Source of the DNA: Proteles cristata cristata
Lineage: Eukaryota; Chordata; Mammalia; Carnivora; Hyaenidae
Direction of reading: 5' to 3'
Assembly (NCBI GenBank): GCA_017311185.1
Contig: JAESUZ010003089.1
Coordinates: 1 to 64,000, forward strand
Length of the DNA: 64,000 nt
In this document: positions 1 through 12,029 of the stretch, piece by piece
Numbering within the stretch: the stretch's first letter is position 1
How the letters are laid out: each line of letters starts with the position of its first letter
The notes under the pieces: model-generated
The model's database searches: none
Told to the model about the DNA's origin: nothing
What the model saw: the letters and a program-made list of their open reading frames with translations, nothing else
Position numbers and translations under genes: made by a program

Positions 1-2640
1 ACACCCTCACTCCGGAGGCGCTAGGTCTTCCCCCCGCCCTCGCGCCCCCTCCCCCCCCACGGAAGCGCGCGGAGCTGGACTGGGCGGGTGGGAGGCCGGC
101 TTCTCCGGCAGGAGGGGGCTGAGCGGGACCACTGGGCGTGGGCACGTGTTCTCCGGGCGCCTATCGCATCCTTGACGTCTGCCTAGCGCATCTGGACACC
201 TGAGCGGGGCAGGTGCTGCCCCGGGGCCAGGCTGCCAGCTGCCTGCCCGGCCCAGAGTCTCGGGCGGCCCCTCCCACCCCAGCCACCATCTTCCAGCCCC
301 GTCCCTCCCATCGGCCTGCCCTCGGGCCAGGGCTCCGGGATGCCGGGTAGCTGCCCTGCTGGCACAGCTCTCCACAGCTCCATCCGGGACTTGACGCTGT
401 CGGGCTAGCCAGCAGCTGGGCTAAAGGGGCCCCTGGAGGCCGGCCCCCCAAGTGAGCCTCCAGAGGAACGGGCGGATCGGTCTGGGCCTCTCTGGAGATC
501 CACCCGGCCAAGGGCCTGTCCGGTAGGCGGCCTGGGTGATGGAGAGGTGCGGCCAATGCCCTTTCCTCCTCCCACGGCGGGGCGGGCAGTGCAGAGGCTG
601 GAGGCCGGCCCAGCATGGGGCCCTCCTCCGCCCCCGCCCCCTGCATCCCTAGCGGCCCGCACCCGCTTCCCGCAGGGCCAGCCAGCTCGTGGAGGAGCCG
701 CGCCCGGGGAACGAACCCCTTCAACCTTTATGCTCGTATCACAGCCTGGGTTGACAAGTGTGCTCCGGTGTGCACACGCATGCACGCACGCTCACCGGCG
801 CCCCCAGGGCACGCCCGTGCCTCACTCCCCCAGGCTGTGAGCAGATGCTCCCTGAGCGCTGCTGTACCTGGGACCAGCCTCCACCTCTCTGGCCTCAGGT
901 GTCCCGCCTGTGCAATGGGGTGATGTGCTTCGCACCTCACGGGGCCGCTGTGAGGACGGCAGTTGAGGTCCTTCGGGAGGCCCATTGCACTGGCACTTAA
1001 CCAGCCACTCTCTCTGGCAGTTTCTCCTGCACCTCAGGACATCCCTGACCCTGACCCACAAAATAGGAACACGGTGGCCGGGCTGACCAGCCGCCCAAGC
1101 CGCCCTCCCACAGCCTTTTGCCGGCACCCTGCTGGCCCTCCCAGCACCCAAAGTATGCACCCATTTTCTTGACCAGCACGGCACGAACACGGGGTGGGGT
1201 CGGCACGCGAGGTTCCACAGCCACGCCCCAGGACCAGGCCCGTTCTCCATCTGGGCAGAGACTTCCCCATGGATCAAGAAAGGGTAATGCGGCCTCTGCC
1301 GGGGAGGGGCTGGATGGCTGCCTCAGGCTTGGGTGAGGGAAGCCCCCTGCAGGAGCTGACTGCAGCCCAGAACAGCCCCAGCCCGGGGGCCTGGCCCCAG
1401 GACCCGCACACCTCGCCCCTGTGCCTGCAGCTCCGCAGGCCCCAGCCCCAGGATGGCCCCACCGGCAGCCCGGAGACCAGACTGCCACCCCGCGTCCCCC
1501 ACATCCCGGGTGCCATACAGCAGGCTCAGAGGAGTGGGGCCACCCCCACAGTCCCGATGGAGCAGGGCTGTGGCGGTGCGGGCCGAGAACTCAGGCCTGT
1601 GGCATCTGAAGCTGCGCTGAGTGCCAAGGACAGAGCGGCAGGTGGGTGGGGGCTGAGTCAGGTGCAGGGGTCTTGCCGGGAGCTCCTCTCCGGGACAGAG
1701 TACCTGGCCGCTTCAGGCCGATGCAGGTCGGAGAGCACCCCTCCTCGCTCTGGGAACCCTCCTCCCCGCCCTCCACCCCAGCCCCGCCCTCCGCCCTGCA
1801 GGTGGTGGGGGGCCTGCAGCTCTGGTCCCCGGCTGCTGCGCGCAGGGCATTTATTAAACACCGAGCAGGTTGATTTAAATCTTCGCCAAGGGTTACTTTT
1901 CTGCACGGCGCTCACTCAGAGCAGGGTGGGTGGGGCTCCGCGCAGCCGCTGCAGAGGGAAAAGGGCAAGGCTCCGGGCCCCAGTGCACACAGGGTCACCC
2001 CTGCCTGCCCCCGTGTCCCCACCAGCTAGCTGTCCCCCACGGCGGCCGGAACACAATTCGCATTTACATTTCTCAGCAGATGGAGGAGAGAATCTATAAC
2101 AATCTGATCACGAAAATGAGATTGTCCTGTGTTCTCTGCACCCAGGGACACGGCACACACTCGGGCCCCAACAAAATCAAATTGCTGCTTATTTAACCTG
2201 CTCGGTCTCCAGATGAAAAGGCTCCCCCCCACCCCCCCCAACACACACTGCCCTCCCCCCCCAGCAGGCACCAATAGGCCTGGCCAGGGGCAGCGGTCCT
2301 GAAGACACCCCGTCACAAAGAATGCCAGGAAGAGAGTGGCCAAGGCCTCCTCCGGGCGCCTGCCCAGTGGCCAGGAAGCCGGTGGGCCTACAGGGGCGGG
2401 GGCGGGCTCCAGGCTGGCCTTCGGAGTGGGGCAGGGGCTCCAGCCCCCCCGCCCCCACCCAGGCCCAGGGATGACCCCCTCCTCGGGCCCGGACAGCTTG
2501 AGCCCAGAACCCGATGGCTGGCAGGCACCCAGCACGAGTATGTGAGATGCTGACCAGATCCAAACTTCTAATTTTACAGACAGGAAAATGGAAAAGGTCA
2601 AGTCATGATCAGGGGACAGCCAGCCTGAGCGCCAGGAAAG
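1..2640. other. GC-rich non-coding DNA, no gene seen
   Basis: High-GC sequence with many short overlapping open frames on both strands, none with recognisable domain content or coherent splice signals. If TSNARE1 extends left of the window this is intron of its last or penultimate interval; otherwise it is 3' flank. One MIR relic sits at 880-1005. The TSNARE1 membrane-anchor exon was specifically looked for and not found. Confidence 0.5.
880..1005 (+). repeat. MIR relic
   Basis: The stretch with ctcaggtgtcccgcctgtgc followed by aatgggg and a gtgagg block matches the tail half of the MIR consensus (CTCAGTTTCCTCATCTGTAA, AATGGGG, TTGTTGTGAGG). It is diverged, as expected for an old mammalian SINE. 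Confidence 0.6.
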
Positions 2641-2649
2641 GCCAACTGA

Positions 2650-3020
2650 CTCTAGAAGGAAGGAAGGAGGGAGGAGAGGAGTGGAGGGGAGAGAGGATGA
2701 GGGGAAGGAGGGGGAGGAAGGGGGAGAAAGGAACAGGGGAGAGAAGGGAGTAGGGAGAGGAGAGAGGAAGGGAGTAGGGAGAGGGAGAGGGAGGAGGGAG
2801 GGGAGGGAGGAGGGGGAGAGGGAGGGAGGAGGGAGGAGGGAGGGAGGGAGGGGAGGGAGGGGAGGGAGGGAGGAGAGGGGAGGGGGTAGGAGGAGGAGGG
2901 AGAGGGAGGAGGGAGGGAGGGGGAGGGAGGCAGGGAGGAGGGGAGAAGGGAGAGGGAGGAGGGGAGAAGGGAGAGGGAGGAGGGGGGAGGGAGGAGAGAA
3001 GGGAGAGGGAGGGGGAAAAC
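2650..3020 (+). repeat. Purine-only GGGAGG/GGGA low-complexity tract
   Basis: About 370 bp composed almost wholly of G and A on the plus strand, built from imperfect GGGAGGA and GGGAGAG units. It is a strand-asymmetric homopurine:homopyrimidine tract with partial mirror symmetry. Long open frames on both strands here are compositional artefacts. Confidence 0.95.
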
Positions 3021-3549
3021 ATTAAGGAGCAGCCGAGCCAGCGGGAGTCAGCTGGGCCCTCAACTCTCCTCTGCCCTTGTCCCCCGCCCCCCCGCCCCCC
3101 TGCAGGGGCCAGGCCCGGGCCAGCTTCAGGGTCCCCAGCTAGCCCTGCCTTCTGCTGGACGAGGATGAGCTGAGAAGCTCAAGTTCCTTTGCCCCCCCAC
3201 CCCCTCCTCCCCAGACTCCAGGCCGGAGCCCACAGGTCCTCCATGTGTCTCCTCGTCTCACCGCCCAACGGTCCAGGCTCCCACCCTGCCTCCCGGGGGG
3301 GGGGCTGCGAGGCTCCACCCCCACGAGCTCCTGCACCATGTGCTTTTCCTGAGCACCCGCTGCACGCTGAGCCTGTCCCAGGTGCCAGGCAGGGACGCAG
3401 CCAGAGGCCGGTGCCACACTTGGAAGGGACAAGTCAGCAGGGGGCGTCGGCCGCAGGGGATGAAGGGGGGAGGGCGGGGAGGAAAGGGGGTCCACACTGG
3501 ACCTGGGCCAGGACAGGCACTCGCCGCTTTCTGCTGCCACTTGGGGCTG

Positions 3550-3650
3550 GCTCTGCATGTGCACACGCGCCCCAGGCGTGAGTGTCCACGCACGCGTGTG
3601 TCCCGGGTGTGTGTGTGTGCACACAAGGGTGTGTGTCCCGCTGCACCCCA
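3550..3650 (+). repeat. CA/TG-rich alternating purine-pyrimidine stretch
   Basis: An irregular run of TGTGTG and CACGCACG blocks in GC-rich DNA. It is short and imperfect; the flanks to 4440 hold nothing else that I recognise. Confidence 0.6.
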
Positions 3651-4461
3651 AGCTCTGGGAAGGCTGGTCACGGACACAGTGTCCTTTGCCGTGCCGCCGT
3701 CTCTGACCCTGTATCATGGATTTGGGAATTCCCCTCTTTACACTCTCTAGAAAAGTCTGTAGAGGTCAGACCTGTTCGCTGAAGGTCAGGGGAAGCACAC
3801 CTGAGAGGCCGCGTGGGCGGAGTGCTCGAGGCGGCTGCGGGGGCCCCCTGCCGGGTCCGTGGCGGGTCCGCGCCCCGTTTGATTCCTAAGTTTCCAGCGA
3901 CAGAGACCTAAGGTCGTTCATAGAGTCCTCATGTGGGGATTTCTGCTCTTCCTCCTGCGTCGGCCTTATCGGTGGCTTGTCCATGTGCACGGTCTTCCCA
4001 AACCACCCACTCGGGGCCTCGTGGAGACTCTAGTAAGACTCCCTGGATGCACCTGCCTCTACTCTGTTCTCCCTTGGAACTCTCTGGATTTTCTCTGCTT
4101 CTGTTACTTTTACTCAATCTCTTTGGTGTCTTCATACAGTAATTTTCAGCCTCTCCGGGTTTGCGGTAGAAGCATCTCAGGCCAGCAATCTCCTCTGAAG
4201 CGTCCCACAGATGAGGACATGCCGCACGTCATTGTCATCCGATTCCGTCTTTCTCACACACCCCGTGACGATTTCTTCCTGACAGGAGTTATTTGGAACC
4301 CTTCTCAAATTTCCAAACGTTACCAAGGACTTTTTAATTGCTCACATCAAAAGACTGCATCTCTCTAACTGCATTTTCTAAACACCACCGCGTTCGCCGC
4401 AGCACCGACTCGGCAGTCTGCGCCCCTTTCCATGCGGCCGTGGTCGAAGCGTGCGCACGTC
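3651..4461. other. Unclassified non-coding DNA left of the CpG minisatellite
   Basis: Composition drops to moderate GC with T-rich plus-strand stretches (about 4040-4360), suggesting an old transposon relic, perhaps antisense L1. Similarity is too weak to name. No coding exon seen. Confidence 0.4.
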
Positions 4462-5720
4462 GGGGCGTGCCGGGTGTCCCCCCCGGAGCACGCCGGGTGT
4501 CCCCCCCCGGGTGTCCCCCCCGGGTGTCCCCTCGGTGTCCCCTGGTGTCCCTCTGGGTGTCCTCGAGCACGCGGGTGTCTCCCCCGGTGTCCCCTCGGGT
4601 GTGGTGTTCCCCCGGAGTACGCCGGGTGTCCCCGAGCACGCGGGTGACCCCTCGAGCACGCCGGGGTGCGAGCATGGGTGTCCCCGAGCACGCCGGGTGT
4701 CCCCCGAGCACGCCGGGTGACCCCAGCACGGGGTGACCTCGAGCACGCTGTGTCCTCGCCGCTGGTGTCGAGCACGCTGGGTGAGCGCCGGGTGTCTCGT
4801 ACGGAGCACGCGGGTGTGGTGCCGGTGTCCGCCCGGGTGCCTCGGTGTCGGGTGTCTCCCGAGCACGCGGGGTGTGGTGCCCCGGAGCACGCCGTGTCTG
4901 GTACGTGTCTCAGACCCGGGTGTCCCCCGAGCACGCCGGGTGTCTCGGGTGTCCTCCGGGTGTCCCCCGGTGAGCACGCTCGGGTGTCCCCGAGCACGCC
5001 GGGTGTCCCCCCGAGCACGCCGGGTGTCCCCGAGCGCCGGGTGTCCCCGCCCCGGTGTCCGGAGCACGCCGGGTGCTCCCCGCCTTCGGTGTCCCCTCGA
5101 GTACGCTGTGTGTTCCCCAGCAGCGGGTGTCTCCTCGAGCACTGTGTCTGGTGTCCCCCTCCCCGAGCACGCCGCCGGGTGTCTCCCTGGTGTCCGAGCA
5201 CGGGTGTCTCGCACGCGGGTGTCAGCCGGGTGTCCTCGATGGGTGTACGCGCCGGGTGTCTCGAGCACGCCGGGTGTCCTCCCCCGGGTGTCCGAGCACG
5301 CCGGGTGTCCCCAGCACGCCGGGTGTGCCCCGGGTGTCTCCTCAGTACGCTGGTGTTCTTGTCCTCGAGCACGCGGGTGTCTCCCCGAGCACGTCCCCCG
5401 GGTCCCCCCCGGGTGTCCGGAGCACGCCGGTGTCCCCCCCCCGAGCGAGCACGCTGGTGTCTCCTGAGCACTCGGTGTTCCCCGGTGCACGCTGGTGTCC
5501 CCGTGCCTCAGCACGCTGGTGTCCCCGGTGTCCGAGCACGCTGGTGTCCTCCGGTGTCCCAGCACGCTGGTGGTGTCCCCCGGTCCCCTGGTGTCTCCGA
5601 GCACGCTGGGTGTCCCGAGTACGGGTGTCTCGGGTGTCTCGAATTCGGTGCCCCGAGCACCCCGGGTGTCCCGACACGCGGGTGTCCCCCGGTGTCCTCG
5701 TGCGGTGGTCCGGGAGGCGG
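4462..5720 (+). repeat. CpG-dense minisatellite, unit close to GAGCACGCCGGGTGTCCCC
   Basis: About 1.26 kb of head-to-tail units around 19-20 bp (GAGCACGCCGGGTGTCCCC), mixed with shortened units lacking the GAGCACG half (runs of CGGGTGTCCCC) and variants with CTGG for CCGG. Nearly every unit carries two or three CpG dinucleotides, so the array looks like a CpG island made of repeats. The minus strand is rich in GGGGGACACCCGG runs. Stop codons are rare in several frames, which creates spurious open frames up to 490 codons. A residual unit fragment (gagcacg) occurs at about 5928. Confidence 0.97.
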
Positions 5721-6600
5721 GGCGCCCTTCCTGAGCGGGAGCCCCGCCCGCGGCTGGGACAGGACTCGGGGCTCCCCCTGGGGAGGGAAGGCCGTGATTC
5801 AGGTCACTTTGAGCTATTTTATTAGGTGTATCCAGGTGTGGGGTCTCCATTTCCCTGATGGGTGGAAACTGTTAGAGGTTAATTGTCTTCATCACATTTG
5901 ATTCAGTTACTCGTTCCCTGGATTTCCGAGCACGTGTGTGTCCTGCTGTCCACTCTGACCCCCGCACTGTTGCTCTGGGAGCCACGACGTCTCCGCCTTG
6001 ACCTTGTTCTCTGGTAAGTGGCAGAGACCCTTCTCCTCCGTCGGCCGGTCCTGGACGCCCCACGGGCTCTGTGAACCCACCTGCAGAAACTTTCCCGGAC
6101 AGGACTGCTCACTTCCCTGTTGCTGTATTTTTTTCCCTTCCATATTGTTTTTGTTTCCTCTTTGCCTTTTCTGTTCAAAGGGAAGCTTTGTTTGCCTGTG
6201 TTCTTACTCCATTCTTACTGGTTTGGAAGTTAGATACGCGAACACTCCTCTCTCAGAGGTGACCCTTGACTCAAATCTTGCACTTTTTACTAGCTCGTCC
6301 TGCGCGTGTCCAGCCTGTATGATCCTGCCACGCGCACCGACCAGGGCCGGCACCGTGGTGACCCACGCACCTCTGCCCGAGGCGCTCGGGCTCCCTCGGG
6401 TGGCACCCTGCAGCCGCACCCGGCCACCGCGGCTCCCCTCCCTCCACCCATCGCCACAGGGCGGCTGCTTCGAGATTGTTCTGTACACAGACTTGGGCAG
6501 CACGTGACCCCAGGACTGGCCGGTGGGCTCGGAGCCTGCAAGCTGCCCCTCCTCCCTCACCGCTGAGCAGCCCCGCACGGCGTGGACACACGGCGGTTTG
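5721..6600. other. Non-coding flank of the minisatellite
   Basis: Moderate-GC sequence with T-rich plus-strand runs near 6120-6180. It may continue the diverged repeat seen at 3.9-4.4 kb, interrupted by the minisatellite. No exon or named repeat can be supported. Confidence 0.35.
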
Positions 6601-6619
6601 CGTTTACCACGGAAGGACA

Positions 6620-7130
6620 TCCTGGCTGTGCCCGGCCTGGGACTCTTACACACACAGATGCTCTGAGCATCTGTGTGAACGTGAGTCCACTTCTCTGGGA
6701 TAAATGCCCAGGAGCGCAACTGTTGGGCAGTGTATTTACCTTCTTAAGGAACTCCCAAGCTGGCTCTCAGGGTGGCCTTCCAGCCGGTGACGCACAGACA
6801 GCCTGGGCTCCCCGCACTCGGGCAGCCTCACGGCAGGAGCTCCTGCCGGTTCCAATCTGCATTTCTCTAGCAGCTAGTGACGCTCACGTGCCCTCTGTAA
6901 ATCTTCTTTGGCAAATCTCTGCTCAAATCTTTTGCCCATTTTCTTATTGTTGAGTTCAGAGAACTCTTTATTTACACAGGATACAAGTCCTCTGTCAAGT
7001 GTGTGATTTGCAAATATTTTCTCTCCATGGGTAGCTTGTCTGAACAGGGTTTTTTGCAGAGGCTGTTTTTAATTTTGATGAAGGAACCCTTGAGTTTTTA
7101 CCATGTATAACTATTAACAGAAGCTAAGAT
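6620..7130 (-). mobile_element. Antisense LINE-1 relic (ORF2 3' portion)
   Basis: The plus strand reads as reverse-complement L1: a CTGGGATAAATGCCCAGGAG block, TTTTGCCCATTTTCTTATTG, then GATTTGCAAATATTTTCTC and TTTTAATTTTGATGAAGG. These follow in the order expected for the end of L1 ORF2 read on the minus strand. The copy is heavily mutated and non-coding. Confidence 0.8.
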
Positions 7131-8604
7131 TAACCAATATTTAACTTCCCTGCAAGTAACAGGAGATGAGATTAACAACCCTTCCCATCTTTGTCCGACT
7201 GTTGGCCTGTGCTTTCTAAAAACGTAACCCCACGAATCAGACGCTACAGTTGCAATTATTACTTTATTACAGAATAACTATGATTTCACACGCCCATCTG
7301 TTGGACCCGCCTACGTATTTACCTGCATTACAGACCTTCCAGCTTCGTTTCCTCCGTCCCGCGGTCCATCCTTCAGAAGCTCCTCCGGGGAAAGCCTCTT
7401 GGTAGTGAGCCCTCCAAGTGCCCACGTGATGGAAACGTCTGCATTTTGTCTTTGCTCCTGAAGGACGGACGGTGTTGCTGGAAACCCGATTCTACGTTGA
7501 CGGTGTGCTCAAGGCTGTCGACCCCCCTCGCGATAGCAGTTGCCCTCGCTGCCGATGTCGGTGGGAAACAGGCAGCGAGCACTGTCTTTCCGCTGCAGAT
7601 GAGACCCCTCCCTGTGGACCCGGCGTCCGCGCTTCTCCCGCGGGTCTGCTGCCCCTCCCCCGCCCCTGCCTCGCGCGCCCCCCCGGCCCCTGGCACCCTG
7701 CCTCGCCCGAGCCGGGCTCTCCTCCGGGACGCGCTGGTCCATCTCCGGCGGCCCCCCGCCCCCCAACGCCGTCGGGTCTTGGGGCTTCCCTCCATCTGAC
7801 GTTTGTCACTTCCTCTGCGACCAGACACCCAGACACATGGCCATCTGTGAGCTTCTTCATGCCTTAAAAGTTACACTCGGTCTTTTTCCAGACACACTTG
7901 GTCGCTTCTGATAATCTCTTATTAGTGTTCATTTTTGTGATTTCATCTTCTTTTAAAATTTCTTCAGAACTGTCCATGTTACATGCCTCATTCACTCCAG
8001 CAGCTGACGCCTCTCCGGGACCCGTGTGGCCGGCTCGGTGCCGCAACCAGCGCCACAGGCCGGCACCTGAGACCACGGATATGGGCCCCTGCGGCCACGG
8101 CGGCTGCGGGCCCGAGACCCAGGCGCGGGCAGGGCGGGCCCTCCCGAGGCTCTTCCAGGCGCTGTCCCCTCCCCGTGTCCTCACGCGGTCACCCCCCCCA
8201 TGCGTGTCTGCGTCCTGCTCTCCCCTTCCTGTGAGGACACCCGTCAGCCTGGACCAGGGCCCCCGGTGCCCCCCGTGACCCCAGTCACCTCCGCAAGCCC
8301 CACCTCCGAGCACAGTCACGCTGCGGCCTGGGGAGGGGCTCAGCTGTGGCCTTGGGGACGCGGCTCAGCTCCTCACGGGAAGTTCTGTTATTCCTGCAAT
8401 TTCTGCCGCGTCCTCAGCTTTCGGCTCGGTGTCCCCGTCACTCTCGGGGTGACCTCCCACCGTGGGCTCCCGTGGGCCTCTCGGTCTGTGTGCAGCCTTC
8501 CGTGAAGGGCCGCGGCAGACCTGGGGTCTCTGATCAGCCCCCACTTGTTTCCTACACCAGTGGGCAGGACCGTCACTTTGCTCTTTGTCACATGGCAGCG
8601 AAGC
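7131..8604. other. Non-coding DNA with a CpG-richer patch
   Basis: AT-rich to about 7370, then GC-rich with a modest CpG excess near 7500-7780. Open frames of 80-150 codons on both strands overlap and lack recognisable motifs or paired splice sites. Nothing further is seen. Confidence 0.4.
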
Positions 8605-8705
8605 TTTTTTTTTTTTTTGAGGGAGACACAGCGAGAGAGCACGCTGGAGCAGGGGAGGGGCAGAGGGCGAGGGAGAGAGGGAATCTTGAGTAGGCTCCGT
8701 GCTCA
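8605..8705 (-). mobile_element. CAN-SINE fragment, antisense, 3' half
   Basis: A poly-T run is followed by GAGGGAGACACAGCGAGAGAG, a GCAGGGGAGGGGCAGAG block and AGGCTCCGTGCTCAGC, which is the reverse complement of the tail half of a carnivore tRNA-Lys SINE. The tRNA-like head is missing. Confidence 0.85.
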
Positions 8706-10394
8706 GCAGCCGGGCGTTTTAAATTGTGGTTTCCCACATGGAACTGACTGCTCTACAGCAGGAGAGCCGTCCGGCGGGCTGTGCTCTTCCTCCAAGAGCA
8801 GATGCCCGCGTGTCCCCAGCGGCTCCAGGCCGGGGCCGGGTCTTGCTGTCTGCAGGGAGAGGCTCACTCACCTCCTACGGCAGCACCGCGAGGGACGGCC
8901 CGGGCCTGGCGTCCTGAAGCCAGTGCAGGCCTGTCCCTGGGCAGCACCCCTGCACCCCCGGTGCACCCAGCCTCTCGGGCTTCCCATCTGTACAGGGGTG
9001 TGGGGCGACCCGCAGCCGCTCCGGCCTTCTGGAACACACAGCGGGAGGCCCTGTGGTCAAGCCACAGACAGAAATGCCTCCTGTCACAGCCACGGCCACC
9101 TGGATGCCCCAAATCGGGACCGTTTCTTCTCTACCCCGTCGGGTCTCCTTGGACTCGCCCCTGGCAGCCCCCCGGGCCCCCCTCCTCCCCAGGACTGCTC
9201 TTCCTTCTCTCGGCTGCCCGGCGTCCATCCTCCCGTGCAGGGCCCTCAGAGCCCCCCTTCCTTCCTCAGCCCCCCTGGCCCGAGCGCCCCGGTGCCGGGA
9301 GAGGCTGTTCACCCACCTGCTCCAGAGCACCCCCTCGTCCCCGCCGGGCCCACAGAACCCTGGTCCGGGACGCCAAGCCAGCCTCACCACCCATCCCCTC
9401 GCTGGGGTTCAGGATGCACACCGCCTGGGGGGAGCATCCCAGCTGGGAAGCTCCAGGGCTGACCCCGGCCACACTCCCATCTGGGAGGCTGGCGTCTCCC
9501 CGACTCCTTTGCACGCTCTCCCAGACTTCCCTTCCCGGGCGCTGACGCCAACCGGCCATGGCTTCCCTCCTCGAGGCTCCTCAGGCTCCCCCAGGGCCCC
9601 GGGTGCGGGGACGGCATGCAGGACCCGCACTCCGGGCGGCCAGGGCCCCTGCTCTCCCCACGTCGTTGCCCCGCCTCCTCGCACCTCCCCGGCCCTTCCC
9701 CTCCGTGTCCGCAGCACAGGCTCCAGCGCAGAGGCCAGAGGGCGCACGGGGGTGGGGGAGCTCAGGACCTGAGTGCACCACCTCTCGGGCCCCAGCAGGG
9801 TGGGGTCGCTCCTCCCCAACCTCACCCCGGATTCCCTGCCGGCCCCCCCCTCCCCCGCTCCCCGGCCTGATGTCCGCCCGCGTGCCTTCATCAGCATGCC
9901 CACCCCGTCTTCAGGGCCGCCAGGTCCTCCGCCCCCGGTGGGGCCACCGGTCGCCTGTTCGTCTCCCTGCCTTCAGTAACAGAACCTCCGCTCTGGGGTA
10001 AGGCCATACAGATGCTTCCCGGCCTCCAGTGCACCTCGGTATGAGCACCTGATTCGCTGCCAGCCCGCGGGACGGAGCTGCTGTGCCACCGTCTCCCTTC
10101 CCTTCCTCCTGCTACGTGGAGCGTGACGCAATGGTGGGAGGCCTGCAGTCACCCTGCACCACGAGCACCGCCATAGAGCAGGGAGCTGCAGGCCACTGGG
10201 TCCCTGAGGACCCCAGAGCCACCCTGCTGTGCTGGATCACCAACCACAGGCCTCTCTGAAAACTCGTAACGCCAGTTCTCTCTAAAACATGCCACCTGGG
10301 GTCTTCTGTAGATCAAATACAACCAGATCTAGCTTTAACTTGTACCCAGAAAACATTTACCCCGATATGTATGCACCTGCTTAGTTCTGTTTCC
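8706..10394. other. C-rich non-coding DNA, no gene seen
   Basis: Very C-rich plus strand with long overlapping open frames (up to 305 codons) caused by lack of stops. Their products are Pro/Arg/Ser-rich with no domain. No repeat was recognised. Confidence 0.45.
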
Positions 10395-10510
10395 TGCAGC
10401 AGAGCGTGAGCTCCAGGAGAGGCCTCTGGTCGGCCCTGGCCCCTTGCACGTCTCTGGCACTTAGTACAGGGCCAAGCCCCAAGGGGGCTCTAATAGATGT
10501 TATGGAAATG
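10395..10510 (+). repeat. MIR/MIR3-like relic
   Basis: The stretch with GTGAGCTCC, CTCTGGCACTTAGTACAGGGC and TCTAATAGATGTTATGG resembles the 3' end of MIR-class SINEs (GCCTGGCACATAGTAGGTGC, then CAATAAATGTT). Diverged; family assignment is tentative. Confidence 0.55.
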
Positions 10511-12029
10511 ACTGGGGTCAGGGTTCAGGGTGACCAGGGTCAGGGCCCAGAGTGTGACCAGGCTCAGGGCTCAGTCTAGACTGGAGGTAGTGCGAGCAAG
10601 GGCATGGGGCGGCAGGGCTCAGGGACAGCAGGGACGTGAATGTCAAACAGGCATGTGTCACTGGCCAAGGGCGGCCTGTCCCTTCCACCCACAGGGAGGA
10701 TTCACAGAGGCTCAGAGGCCATATGGAGACGGATGCGGTTTGCGGAGCAGACGGAGGGCGGCCCAGGGCGGGCATCTGAGCAAGGCTGCAGAGGGCCAAG
10801 GGCACCACCTGCGCCCAGAGGGAGGGGCGGCGGCGAGGGCGGCCAGGCCGAGCCACAGGGAGCAGCTGGACAGATCAATAAAGAGCTTCGTCGTTCTGCA
10901 GACAAAGTCACCGACACGCTGCCGGCTCATGGTGAAAATGGAAAACCAGAAGAGCGTCCGGCCCGACGTGCCAGTGACACGGGCCGCGGCCCTCCTCCGT
11001 GCCGGGGCGTCCCCTGGAACCAGCCCACCGTCCAGCCCGTGCCAGCACTGCAGGCTTCTGCTTGAAGGCTTTTATCCACAAGGGTCGGAAGGAGTAAAGG
11101 GGAAGCGGGCAGAGGACTCGAGGCCCAGGACCAGTGAGGCCCTGGGGTCAGGGGACCCCTGCCCTCCCCTCCTAGCCCCCAAGAGCCTCCCTGCTGTGTG
11201 GCTGCAGCCTGAGCCCGGTGTGAGAGGGCCAGAGATTGGCACCAGCTCCCCGAGGGCCCCCCCCCAGGGGCAGATCTGAAAACCCAGCAAGCGCTCAGGG
11301 CTCCCCGTGGGGCTGAACACACGGGCACAGCCCATCTCAGAGAACAGGACTGGGCTCCATCTTGTTGGTTTGCAAGCATCGTTACCGGGTAGCCTTTCTC
11401 GTTGTTATTTTATGCTTATGTAGGAAAAATAATTCTTTTTGCAAGAAAAATCAGTAGGTACAAAATGGTATCCCGCCCCGTACAGTACTAGGTGGCACAT
11501 ATGCCCACAAGTGTCCACAGACCTGGTCTAACGCTGGGCGGAGGTGACTGCCGGCTGCAAGACGTGGGTGCCTTGGGCAGAACCAAGAAAAGCGCAGGAG
11601 CCCAGCCCACCGAGTCCACACATCCAGGGGGAGGGGCTTCCGGCGGGCCCTCCAGGTCACACCCTGGGGGCCTGCCTGACACCCCGCTGAACCAGCCCTC
11701 CAGGTCTGGGACACTGGGCCTGCTACAGCCCCTGTGGCGGCAGGGGGGTGCTGGCTCCGTCCTCCAAGGCGCTCGGCAAGCGGGTGAGAGCGCGGGCTGG
11801 GAGCGAGGCCGGGCTCTGCCAGCGCCCCTTGGCCCCTTCCAGCCACAAGGTCCCTGAGTAGACTCCTGTCCAGGACCCGCCGACTGGCTCCGGAGCCTTT
11901 CCCTGCGCGAGTGTGTCCTGTGTCCTCGCTGGCTCCACCGAGGCCCCAACTCTGCCCTGCTGTCCCCCGGCCTGCCTCTCAGGAGGGCTGGGGCCCCTGC
12001 TCTGCATGCAGCTCTCTGGGGGCCCGACC
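10511..12029 (-). other. Candidate 3' untranslated region and flank of the Myb/SANT-like gene
   Basis: Sequence after the TAG stop at 12030 in transcription order. No canonical AATAAA or ATTAAA was seen on the minus strand; a weak CATAAAATAAC variant lies at about 11404-11414. The plus-strand AATAAA at 10876 is in the wrong orientation. The 3' end of the transcript cannot be placed from sequence. Confidence 0.35.

Noticed and set aside
4378..5850. 490-codon minus-strand open frame, and a 411-codon plus-strand frame, over the CpG minisatellite
   Set aside because: The frames exist only because the repeat unit lacks stops. All frames on both strands are long and the peptides are degenerate repeats with no domain or splice signals.
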